Source of the DNA: a bacterium | GTDB taxonomy: Bacteria > Elusimicrobiota > Elusimicrobia > UBA1565 > UBA9628 | Direction: 5' to 3' | Assembly: GCA_021790955.1 (NCBI GenBank) | Contig: JAJYFI010000015.1 | Location: 1 to 12,439 of the forward strand | DNA length: 12,439 nt | Part shown: positions 5,818 through 11,757 of the stretch, one piece after another | Position numbering within the stretch: position 1 is the stretch's first letter | Layout: every line of letters begins with the position of its first letter | The notes under the pieces: model-generated | Database searches by the model: none | What the model was told of the DNA's origin: nothing | What the model saw: only the letters and a program-made list of their open reading frames with translations | Program-made: the position numbers and the translations under genes

Positions 5818-7231
5818 AATCCGCCCCGAGCCTTACAAGATCAAGACCGTCGAGCCCCTCACGCGCCTGCCGCTGGAAGAGAGGCGGGAGGCCCTGCGTC
5901 GCGCCGGCTTCAACACCTTCCTGCTCAGAAGCCGCGAGGTCTTCATCGATCTCCTGACGGACTCGGGGACCAATGCGATGAGCCAGGAGCAATGGTCGGC
6001 CCTCATGCGCGGCGACGAGGCCTACGCGGGCGCCGAGAGCTTTTACCGCTTCGTCGAGGCCGTCCAGGAGGTCTACGGTTTCCCCTACGTCGTGCCGACC
6101 CACCAGGGCCGCGGGGCGGAGAACATCCTCTCCAAGTCCCTCATCCGCGCGGGCGACGTGGTCCCCGGGAACATGTATTTCACGACGACGCGGCTGCACC
6201 AGGAGCTGGCGGGAGGCTCATTCGCGGACGTCATCATCCCGGAGGCCCACGACCCCGCGAGCGAGCATCCCTTCAAGGGCAACGTCGACCTCGCCAAGCT
6301 TGAAGCGGTCGTCAAAAAAGCCGGCGCCGCCAAGATTCCCTACGTCGCCGTGGGCGCGCCGGTCAACATGGCGGGCGGGCAGCCCGTCTCCATGGGAAAC
6401 ATCCGTCGGGTCTCCGCGTTCTGCCGCGAGCGGGGCATCCGCCTCGTTCTCGACGCCGCCCGGGCGGTCGAGAACGCCTATTTCATCCAGGAACGCGAGG
6501 AAGGCTACGCGGGGAAGTCCGTGAAGGCCATCCTCCTCGAGATGTGCTCGCACTTCGACGCCTGCGCCATGAGCGCCAAGAAGGACGCCTACGCCAACAT
6601 CGGCGGCTTCCTCGCGATGCGCGACCAGGGCCTCTACGAGCAGGCGCAAAACCTCTGCGTGGTCTACGAGGGCCTGCACACGTACGGCGGCCTCGCGGGA
6701 CGCGACCTCGAGGCCCTGGCCTGCGGCGTCAGGGAGTCGGTGGAAAAGGACGATTGGATTTCCCACCGCATCTCCCAGGTCCGCTATCTTTGGAAATCCC
6801 TGGACGAATTGGGCCTCCCCCTGGTGCGCCCTTGCGGAGGGCACGCCGTCTTCGTCGACGCGAAGGCTTTCCTCCCGCATCTCCCGCAAGAGAACCTGCC
6901 CGCCCAGGCGCTCGCGGCCGCCATCTACGAGGATTCGGGAACGCGGACCATGGAGCGCGGGATCGTCTCGGCCGGCCGGGATGCCGCGACGGGCGAAGAT
7001 CACAAGCCCGCGCTCGAGCTCGTCCGGCTGGCCTTCCCCCGACGCGTCTACACCCAAACCCACTTGGATTACGTCGCCGAGGGCCTGGGGGAAACGTGGC
7101 GGCGGCGGGAGCATATCCCGGGGCTTCGATTCAGCTACGAGCCCAAATACCTGCGCTTTTTCCAGGCGCGCTTCGAGCCCGTCGCGCCGTCGCGCCGAGG
7201 GCCCCCGCGGCGGCGGACCGTGGCCGCCTAA
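5810..7231 (+). CDS. tpl: Tyrosine phenol-lyase-type PLP enzyme (beta-eliminating lyase)
   Basis: 473 residues, close to family length (~456) plus a tail. Family reaction: L-tyrosine to phenol, pyruvate and ammonia, with pyridoxal phosphate, in the cytoplasm. Sequence identity with tyrosine phenol-lyase is evident along the whole chain: DSGTNAMS, GDEAYAG (Tyr72, equivalent to Tyr71), VPTHQGRGAEN, NMYFTTTR (Phe124/Thr125), AGGQPVSM, DAAR (Asp215, Arg218), MSAKKD (PLP lysine Lys258), YGGLAGRD, and GTRTMERGIVSAGR. The last has Arg383 at the place of Arg381, which in tyrosine phenol-lyase interacts with the substrate; tryptophanases have a different segment there (GIRAVEIGS in E. coli). So tyrosine phenol-lyase is favoured over tryptophanase. 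After RFFQARFE there is a foreign-looking 15-residue tail, AP- and Arg-rich, whose stop codon runs into the REP-like palindrome. Its role between radical SAM genes and a ketosynthase is unclear. Confidence 0.88.
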   Translation: MLKIRPEPYKIKTVEPLTRLPLEERREALRRAGFNTFLLRSREVFIDLLTDSGTNAMSQEQWSALMRGDEAYAGAESFYRFVEAVQEVYGFPYVVPTHQGRGAENILSKSLIRAGDVVPGNMYFTTTRLHQELAGGSFADVIIPEAHDPASEHPFKGNVDLAKLEAVVKKAGAAKIPYVAVGAPVNMAGGQPVSMGNIRRVSAFCRERGIRLVLDAARAVENAYFIQEREEGYAGKSVKAILLEMCSHFDACAMSAKKDAYANIGGFLAMRDQGLYEQAQNLCVVYEGLHTYGGLAGRDLEALACGVRESVEKDDWISHRISQVRYLWKSLDELGLPLVRPCGGHAVFVDAKAFLPHLPQENLPAQALAAAIYEDSGTRTMERGIVSAGRDAATGEDHKPALELVRLAFPRRVYTQTHLDYVAEGLGETWRRREHIPGLRFSYEPKYLRFFQARFEPVAPSRRGPPRRRTVAA

Positions 7232-7265
7232 GGGGTCGCGTCACAATAATGTGACGCGACCCCTT
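7230..7265. repeat. REP-like perfect palindrome (15-bp stem, 6-base loop) at the lyase/ketosynthase junction
   Basis: AAGGGGTCGCGTCAC (7230-7244), loop AATAAT, and its exact reverse complement (7251-7265). It begins inside the stop codon of the lyase gene, and its right arm holds the GTG start proposed for the ketosynthase. No T-run follows, so it is not a standard intrinsic terminator. Its GGGGTC ends recall the GGTGTC core of the palindrome at 9841-9892, which suggests two members of one REP/MITE-like class. It could also be an RNA processing or translation control structure. Confidence 0.75.
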
Positions 7266-8531
7266 CGCTCCAAGACGCGCTTGCCCGGCTTCCAGCGCGT
7301 CTTGGTGACGGGGCTTGGCCCCTTGTGCTCCCTGGGACAGGAGCGCGAGAGTTTCTGGAGCAACATCGCGGCGGGGCGCAGCTTCGTGGGGCCGGTCGAG
7401 CGCCTTCGGGAAGCTCCGGTCAAGGTCGGGGCCGAGATCAAGCATCTCCAGGAAGCGTCTTTTCTCGGCGCCAAGGACAAACGTCTCGATCGGTCGGCCC
7501 AGTTTGCGATCCTGGCCTCCCGCGCCGCCCTTCTTGACGCGGGTTTACTGGAGGAGAAGGGGATGTCCCCCCCGCCCGCTCGCGACTCGGGAGGCGTCGT
7601 GATCGGCTCCTCGCGCGGTCCTTGCCTCCTGCTGGAGGCGTACCACCGCTCCTATTTGAGGAACCCTCGCCGCGTCAACCCCGCGTCGTCCCCGATCACG
7701 ACGCCGGCCAATCTCGCGGGGGCGGTCTCGCGGCGGTTCGGATTGCGTGGGCCGTCGATCGTCGTCTCCACCGCCTGCGCCTCGGGCTCCCACGCGATCG
7801 GGCTCGCCTTCCAGATGATCCGAGCGGGCATGGCGGACATGATGGTGGCCGGGGGCACGGAGGCCGCCTTGAATCCGTTCACGATCACCATGTTCGATGC
7901 GGCCGGCATCCTCTCCCCCACGGCAGGCGCCGCGCCCAGTCCGCGCCCTTTCGATCGGGACCGGGACGGCACCGTGATCGGCGAAGGGGCGGGGATGATC
8001 GTCCTTGAATCCGAACGCCACTGGATGGGCCGCCGCGGCGGGCGCCCTTATTGCGAGCTTGCGGGGTTTGGCGCCAGCTCCGACGCCAAGAGCCTGGCGG
8101 CGGTGCCGTCGGACGGGGAAGGGCTCTCCCGGGCGATCCGGCTCGCGCTCCGGGATTCGGATTTGGCGCCGCGAGAGATCGGCTATGTCAACGCCCACGG
8201 GACGGGGACGATCACCGGGGATCTCGCCGAGACGAAAGCCATCAAGACGGCTCTTGGAGCCCATGCCTACGACGCGGCGGTGAGCTCCACCAAATCCATG
8301 ACCGGCCATCTCTTGGGCGCTTCCGGGGGGATCGAGGCCATCGTCTGCGTCCTGGCCCTCTCCCGCGGGCTCCTCCCTCCCACGATCAACCTCGAAAGGC
8401 CCGGGGAGGGATGCGATCTCGACTACGTCGCGGGCCGAGCGCGGCCGCGTTCCTTGAAGGCGGCGATCTCCTCGTCCATGGGCTTCGGCGGCTCCAACGC
8501 CTGCCTTGCCTTCGCGTCATGGCGGGCCTGA
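7251..8531 (+). CDS. Beta-ketoacyl synthase, FabF/KAS II type
   Basis: 426 residues from GTG 7251. Condenses an acyl thioester with malonyl-ACP (or a related unit) with loss of CO2. The thiolase-fold family signature is complete: RVLVTGLGPL at the N-terminus, nucleophile Cys176 in STACASGSHA, His316 in NAHGTGT, Lys348 and His353 in TKSMTGHLLGA, and SSMGFGGSNA at the end. The spacing of 140 and 37 residues between the Cys-His-His residues equals that of E. coli FabF. The start is uncertain: GTG 7251 lies in the stem of a hairpin and has no close ribosome binding site; TTG 7281, giving a typical short N-terminus, lies in the loop of the next hairpin. The open frame upstream of 7251 is a shadow of the lyase gene. 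No acyl carrier protein or ketoreductase is adjacent, so a dedicated secondary role is likelier than housekeeping fatty acid synthesis. Confidence 0.87.
   Translation: MTRPLRSKTRLPGFQRVLVTGLGPLCSLGQERESFWSNIAAGRSFVGPVERLREAPVKVGAEIKHLQEASFLGAKDKRLDRSAQFAILASRAALLDAGLLEEKGMSPPPARDSGGVVIGSSRGPCLLLEAYHRSYLRNPRRVNPASSPITTPANLAGAVSRRFGLRGPSIVVSTACASGSHAIGLAFQMIRAGMADMMVAGGTEAALNPFTITMFDAAGILSPTAGAAPSPRPFDRDRDGTVIGEGAGMIVLESERHWMGRRGGRPYCELAGFGASSDAKSLAAVPSDGEGLSRAIRLALRDSDLAPREIGYVNAHGTGTITGDLAETKAIKTALGAHAYDAAVSSTKSMTGHLLGASGGIEAIVCVLALSRGLLPPTINLERPGEGCDLDYVAGRARPRSLKAAISSSMGFGGSNACLAFASWRA
7270..7305 (+). repeat. Second hairpin (11-bp stem, 14-base loop) in the start region of the ketosynthase gene
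   Basis: CCAAGACGCGC (7270-7280) and its perfect reverse complement GCGCGTCTTGG (7295-7305), 4 bases after the first palindrome. The loop begins with TTG at 7281, an in-frame alternative start for the ketosynthase. Placed inside the 5' coding region, it could fold in the RNA and limit or time translation. Being in coding DNA, it may instead be chance, although an 11-bp perfect stem is long for that. Confidence 0.5.
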
Positions 8532-8535
8532 CGCG

Positions 8536-8551
8536 TATGACCGGCGTCATA
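8536..8551. promoter_or_regulatory. CRP/FNR-family operator, TATGAC-CGGC-GTCATA
   Basis: A perfect inverted repeat with 6-bp arms, 4 bases after the ketosynthase stop codon. It shares TATGA-N6-TCATA and the following GCG with the site at 2580-2595. Its centre (8543.5) is 29.5 bp before the -10 box at 8573, exactly as in the first promoter, so it is at -41.5 relative to a start at 8585. This repetition is the main reason to believe both sites. Confidence 0.7.
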
Positions 8552-8572
8552 GCGGGCTTTCTCCGGATCGGT

Positions 8573-8578
8573 TAGAAT
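8573..8578 (+). promoter_or_regulatory. -10 box of the AhbD/NirJ-like gene; start of transcription predicted at the ATG itself
   Basis: TAGAAT, one mismatch from TATAAT, with no -35 hexamer but a CRP/FNR-type site at class II distance. Counting 12 bases from the first base of the hexamer gives a transcription start at 8585, the A of the ATG. No Shine-Dalgarno is present in the preceding sequence, so the message is predicted to be leaderless. Confidence 0.55.
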
Positions 8579-8584
8579 TTTCGT

Positions 8585-9646
8585 ATGGCGGCGGGGGGCG
8601 CGGGTGACGGCAAGCTTTTTGAAGCGCCCCTAAGGCGCGTCTATTGGGAGATCACGACAGGCTGCAACCTGCGCTGCCTGCACTGCCGCAGGACCGAGGC
8701 CCTCTACAAACCCTCTCCCGAGGAGCTCTCGGGCGATGAAGCGCGAGCGCTCGTCGACGACCTCGCCTCGTTGGGTCGGCCCGTCCTGATCCTCTCCGGC
8801 GGAGAGCCGCTCTTTCGCAAGGATATGCTGGGGATCGCGGCCTATGCCCAAAACCACGGCCTTCCCCTTGGGATCGCCACGAACGGCACCCTCCTCAACG
8901 CCGACAAGGCCCGGACCTTGCGCCAAGTGGGCATCCACTACGCCTCCGTTTCCCTCGACGGCGCCGTTCCCGCCACGCACGACGCCTTGCGCGGGAAGGG
9001 AAACTACAGCCGGGCCTTGCGGGGCTTCTTCGCGCTCCGCGACGTCGGCATCAAGGTCCAAATGAATTTCACCGTCACGCGACGCAACGTGGCGGAGGTG
9101 GAGGAAGTCTACGCCCTGGCCCGGGATTTCGGCGCCTCGGCGCTCTATCTGTTCCTTCTCGTGCCGGTCGGCTGCGGGGTGCAGATCGCGGATTCGGACA
9201 TGCTTTCGCCGCAGGAAGTCGAGAAGTGGCTGAATTGGACCGTCGGGAAGGATCGAGATCCGATGCTTCCGATCAAGACGATCTGCGCCCCGCATTTTTA
9301 CCGCGTGAAGGCGGAAATGGGCGGCAACGGCCGGCCGCCCTCGGAACGCCTCGGATGCCTCGCCGGCATCCACATGTGCTTCATCTCCCACAAAGGGGAC
9401 GTCTACCCCTGCGGCTACCTCCCGGCTTCCTGCGGCAACGTCCGCCAAAAGCCGTTGCGGGAAATCTGGGAAAGCTCGGAGACCCTGAGGCGCCTGCGCG
9501 ACCCCGGTCTTTTGGGCGGACGCTGTGGCGCCTGCGCCTTCAAGACCGTCTGCGGCGGATGCCGCGCGAGGGCCTACTACGCGGCGGACGACTTTCTGGC
9601 CGAGGAACCCGCCTGCGTCCATGATCCCGCCGCCGCCGCGGCCTGA
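8585..9646 (+). CDS. Radical SAM/SPASM protein, AhbD/NirJ-like (haem-pathway family)
   Basis: 353 residues. The radical SAM motif VYWEITTGCNLRCLHC holds Cys27, Cys31 and Cys34; LSGGEPL (70-76) and IATNGTLL follow. The C-terminal SPASM-type domain has cysteines at 258, 265, 276, 283, 314, 317, 323, 326 and 344, enough for extra iron-sulfur clusters. The closing block CGGCRARAYYAADDFLAEEP resembles AhbD (Fe-coproporphyrin III to haem b by oxidative decarboxylation) and NirJ (haem d1 formation), and FISHKGDVYPCGYLP fits the same group. Peptide-modifying SPASM enzymes are the main alternative, but no precursor peptide gene was seen nearby. No other haem gene is in the window. It has its own predicted promoter 53 bases after the ketosynthase and shares a regulator motif with the upstream operon. 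The Ala-rich last residues carry no function I can name. Confidence 0.85.
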   Translation: MAAGGAGDGKLFEAPLRRVYWEITTGCNLRCLHCRRTEALYKPSPEELSGDEARALVDDLASLGRPVLILSGGEPLFRKDMLGIAAYAQNHGLPLGIATNGTLLNADKARTLRQVGIHYASVSLDGAVPATHDALRGKGNYSRALRGFFALRDVGIKVQMNFTVTRRNVAEVEEVYALARDFGASALYLFLLVPVGCGVQIADSDMLSPQEVEKWLNWTVGKDRDPMLPIKTICAPHFYRVKAEMGGNGRPPSERLGCLAGIHMCFISHKGDVYPCGYLPASCGNVRQKPLREIWESSETLRRLRDPGLLGGRCGACAFKTVCGGCRARAYYAADDFLAEEPACVHDPAAAAA

Positions 9647-9674
9647 CCTATTTTGGACTCGTCTCTAGAGAGCC

Positions 9675-10376
9675 TCACTCCCGTCGATACTGTGTATACG
9701 CGTAGCGAGCCTTCGGATCGAATTGGGAATCGTCCGGCGGCCGGTCGGGACTCACGGTCACCGTCCGAAGATCGTCGCCCAGCCTGACCCAGACGGGGAT
9801 CTCGCAGCTGTTTCGCCGGCCGCAGCTTCTCCAGTCGAAACACGGTGTCAGACTTTGACTTTTGTCCGCAAAAGTCAAAGTCTGACACCGTGAACGAGGC
9901 GTCCCGACCATCTCGAGCACGTTGCCGAAGCCGAAGCCGCGGCGGTTCCAGAACTCGATCTTTCCGTCCTTCGGAAAACGGAATACGAAGGTCCCGAGAG
10001 CTCCATAGCGACGCCAATGTCCCGACTCGAGCTCCGCCTCGTCGCAGCCCATGCGCTCTCGCCGCTCCATCGCCATCAAGGGGGTCAGTCGGCCGCACTG
10101 GTAGCTCTCCTTGTATTCGCCCCGGGCAAGCTTTTTGAATCGATCCAGGAAATCGGCCCTTTCGGCGGAACTCCCGGCGGGGGCGGCGGTCGAGGAAGAA
10201 GCCGCCAGCGTCATTTCGATGACCCGGTCGCGGAGTCCTCGATCCCCGGGATTCTGGCGCAGTTCGGAGACGCACTGATCCAGAGTCGAGCAGGCGGAGG
10301 CATCCATTCCCGCAAAGGACATCCGCGCGCAAGCGAGCCAGAAGCCGGCTAAAACGACGGCGGTGTGGCGGCGCAT
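9675..10376 (-). CDS. Secreted protein of unknown function, interrupted in frame by a REP-like palindrome
   Basis: 233 residues, no family recognised. Residues 1-22 look like a signal peptide (MRR, hydrophobic VVLAGFWLACA, then SFA before Gly23), so the mature part should be periplasmic or exported. Cysteines at 29, 35, 94, 111, 164, 179, 185 and 191 could form disulfides. The region ~120-157 (GHWRRYGALGTFVFRFP, then KIEFWNRRGFGFGNVLEMVG) and the end (VWVRLGDDLRTVTVS) look like beta-rich protein. Residues 162-179 are encoded by the palindrome at 9841-9892, so part of this chain is not ancestral. The ATG at 10376 has a GGAG ribosome binding site 9 bases upstream, held in a small hairpin. It follows the NrfD-like gene by 55 bases and may be in its operon. 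Confidence 0.7.
   Translation of the reverse strand: MRRHTAVVLAGFWLACARMSFAGMDASACSTLDQCVSELRQNPGDRGLRDRVIEMTLAASSSTAAPAGSSAERADFLDRFKKLARGEYKESYQCGRLTPLMAMERRERMGCDEAELESGHWRRYGALGTFVFRFPKDGKIEFWNRRGFGFGNVLEMVGTPRSRCQTLTFADKSQSLTPCFDWRSCGRRNSCEIPVWVRLGDDLRTVTVSPDRPPDDSQFDPKARYAYTQYRRE
9841..9892. repeat. REP-like perfect palindrome (24-bp arms, 4-base loop) inside a coding sequence
   Basis: Left arm 9841-9864 contains GGTGTCAGACTTTGAC; loop TCCG (9865-9868); right arm 9869-9892 is its exact reverse complement. Palindromes with the GGTGTCAGACTTTGAC core are, from memory, widespread in bacterial genomes and behave like REP elements moved by REP-associated tyrosine transposases (IS200-like). 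No such transposase gene is in the window. It lies in frame within the secreted-protein gene and adds no stop codon. Confidence 0.8.
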
Positions 10377-10390
10377 TGGAGAACGCTCCA
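10377..10390 (-). promoter_or_regulatory. Small hairpin covering the ribosome binding site of the secreted-protein gene
   Basis: On the minus strand TGGAG-CGTT-CTCCA, 5-bp stem with a 4-base loop, ends at the base before the ATG at 10376. The GGAG in the left arm is the Shine-Dalgarno sequence, 9 bases from the start. A short stem like this could reduce initiation; whether it matters in the cell is not shown. Confidence 0.35.
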
Positions 10391-10431
10391 GACGCCTTCA
10401 GTCTACCTTTTTAGCTTTGGGCGAACGCCTC

Positions 10432-11757
10432 TCAGGCTTCCTCGATTTCCCAGATCGTCAACATGGGGAGGACGCGGGTAAACAGGAGGAAGACGAGCAG
10501 GAATCCGGCGAGCCACGCCGCCGTGATGGACCACTCGACCAGCGAGAGCGCGTAATGGCCGACGCCCCAGGGCAAGAACGGCCGGGATCCGCTCGGGACG
10601 ATGATCGTATAGCGCTCCAGCCACATGCCGACGTTGCCGATGAACCCGGCCCACAAAAGGTTGCGCTCGACATTCTTTCTCCCGGTGGCCAGCAAATAGA
10701 ACGGTATGAAGAAGCAGCCCGCGAGCATGGCCCAGAAGGCGCCGCTGTATTGCCCGAACCACTTGGCCTGGAACACGGCCATCTCGGCCGTGTGCTGCCC
10801 GTAAAACGTCGTCAACAATTCCGCGCCGGTGAAATAACCCCAGAAACACGTCAGCGCCAGGAAAAATTTTCTCAGCTGCTGGAGCCCGTCATCCGGGATG
10901 ATCCATTCGAGGCGGAAGGCCCTTCGCGCCAGGACGATGAAGAAAGACAGCGCCCCCAGCCCCTGAAAGGCCGCCCCGATGACGAAGTAAGGCCCGATGA
11001 CCGCCGTGTGCCATCCGGGCTTGGAAGTCATCCCGAAGACGAAGCCGACGTTCGTGTGGACGGAAACGACCAGGGCCAGCAAAACGACGGAAAGAACGGT
11101 CATGAAGCCGCGATGCACGCGGACCTCTCCTTCCGTCCCCTTCCATCCGAAAGCCCCCCATTGATAAAGATTCCTCTTCCATGTGGAGACCCGCCCCGAC
11201 AGCCGGTCTCGGCAGGAGGCGAAATCCGGAATGAGTGCGATGTAAAAATAGAGGCAGGACGTGATGAAGTAGGCCGTGATGCAGCAGACGTCCCACAAGA
11301 GCGGCGACGTCATATGGGGGTAGAGGAGAACGTTCAAGAGCCTGTCGGGCCGGCCCAGGTCCACGATGACGCAGGTCACGGCGAAGGGTAGGCTCGCGAT
11401 CGTGATCGTCTCCGCGATGCGCGTAAAAGGGCGGCGCCAAGCGGCGTCCGTGATGCGCAGGATGGCCGAGATGAGCGTCCCGGCGTGGGAAATCCCTATG
11501 AAAAAAACGAAATTGATGATATAGGTTCCCCAGAAGATCGGCACCCCCAGGCCGGTGACGCCGAGACCGTGGTAAATCTGCCACGCCCAGGCCGAAAGCC
11601 CCCAGACGAACACGGCGGCCAGGCTCCACGCCGTGATCTTGAAGGAACGGCTCGCGGGATCGACCAGCGGCGACAGGACCGCGGCCTCGATTTTTTCATC
11701 GAGGGCGGCCCCGCCCGAGGCTTTATCGGCGGCATGAGGGGCTAGCGCGTGTTCCAT
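10432..11757 (-). CDS. NrfD/PsrC-family membrane subunit, ActC-like (quinone-interacting)
   Basis: 441 residues with about ten hydrophobic segments (roughly 42-62, 72-100, 118-135, 153-177, 218-240, 252-278, 297-318, 338-357, 366-382, 405-428). This is an integral inner-membrane protein that exchanges electrons between quinol and an iron-sulfur partner, without haem. ActC/NrfD landmarks include SHAGTLISAILR, IVDLGRP, SPLLWDVCCITAY, LIPDFASCRDR, SVHTNVGF, PGWHTAVIGPYFV and MWLERYTIIVPS. The length and motifs resemble ActC of alternative complex III more than the shorter NrfD/PsrC proteins. The start ATG overlaps the stop of the ferredoxin subunit (TGATG), with AGGAGG 4 bases upstream. The expected downstream ActD-like gene is missing: the next gene is an unrelated secreted protein. 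Confidence 0.9.
   Translation of the reverse strand: MEHALAPHAADKASGGAALDEKIEAAVLSPLVDPASRSFKITAWSLAAVFVWGLSAWAWQIYHGLGVTGLGVPIFWGTYIINFVFFIGISHAGTLISAILRITDAAWRRPFTRIAETITIASLPFAVTCVIVDLGRPDRLLNVLLYPHMTSPLLWDVCCITAYFITSCLYFYIALIPDFASCRDRLSGRVSTWKRNLYQWGAFGWKGTEGEVRVHRGFMTVLSVVLLALVVSVHTNVGFVFGMTSKPGWHTAVIGPYFVIGAAFQGLGALSFFIVLARRAFRLEWIIPDDGLQQLRKFFLALTCFWGYFTGAELLTTFYGQHTAEMAVFQAKWFGQYSGAFWAMLAGCFFIPFYLLATGRKNVERNLLWAGFIGNVGMWLERYTIIVPSGSRPFLPWGVGHYALSLVEWSITAAWLAGFLLVFLLFTRVLPMLTIWEIEEA

Noticed and set aside
5810..7231. Tryptophanase
   Set aside because: The GTRTMERGIVSAGR segment and the general match follow tyrosine phenol-lyase; the E. coli tryptophanase equivalent (GIRAVEIGS) differs. 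An assay would still be needed for certainty.
6981..7250. N-terminal extension of the ketosynthase frame (ATG at 6981)
   Set aside because: The 90 extra codons overlap the conserved lyase C-terminus and give low-complexity sequence unlike any ketosynthase.
7230..7265. Intrinsic terminator after the lyase gene
   Set aside because: The stem is strong but no T-rich tract follows on either strand, and the next gene starts inside it.
9662..9671. Palindrome TCTCTAGAGA between the convergent genes as a terminator
   Set aside because: Only 10 bp with no loop and no T-run on either strand; no intrinsic terminator could be supported in this 28-base gap.
10391..10431. Terminator after the NrfD-like gene (short GGCG-TT-CGCC stem)
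   Set aside because: Stem of only 4 bp followed by A-rich, not T-rich, sequence in the direction of transcription.
10363..11391. 342-codon plus-strand frame antisense to the NrfD-like gene
   Set aside because: Charged low-complexity translation typical of the antisense of membrane-protein codons; the minus-strand gene has clear family motifs.
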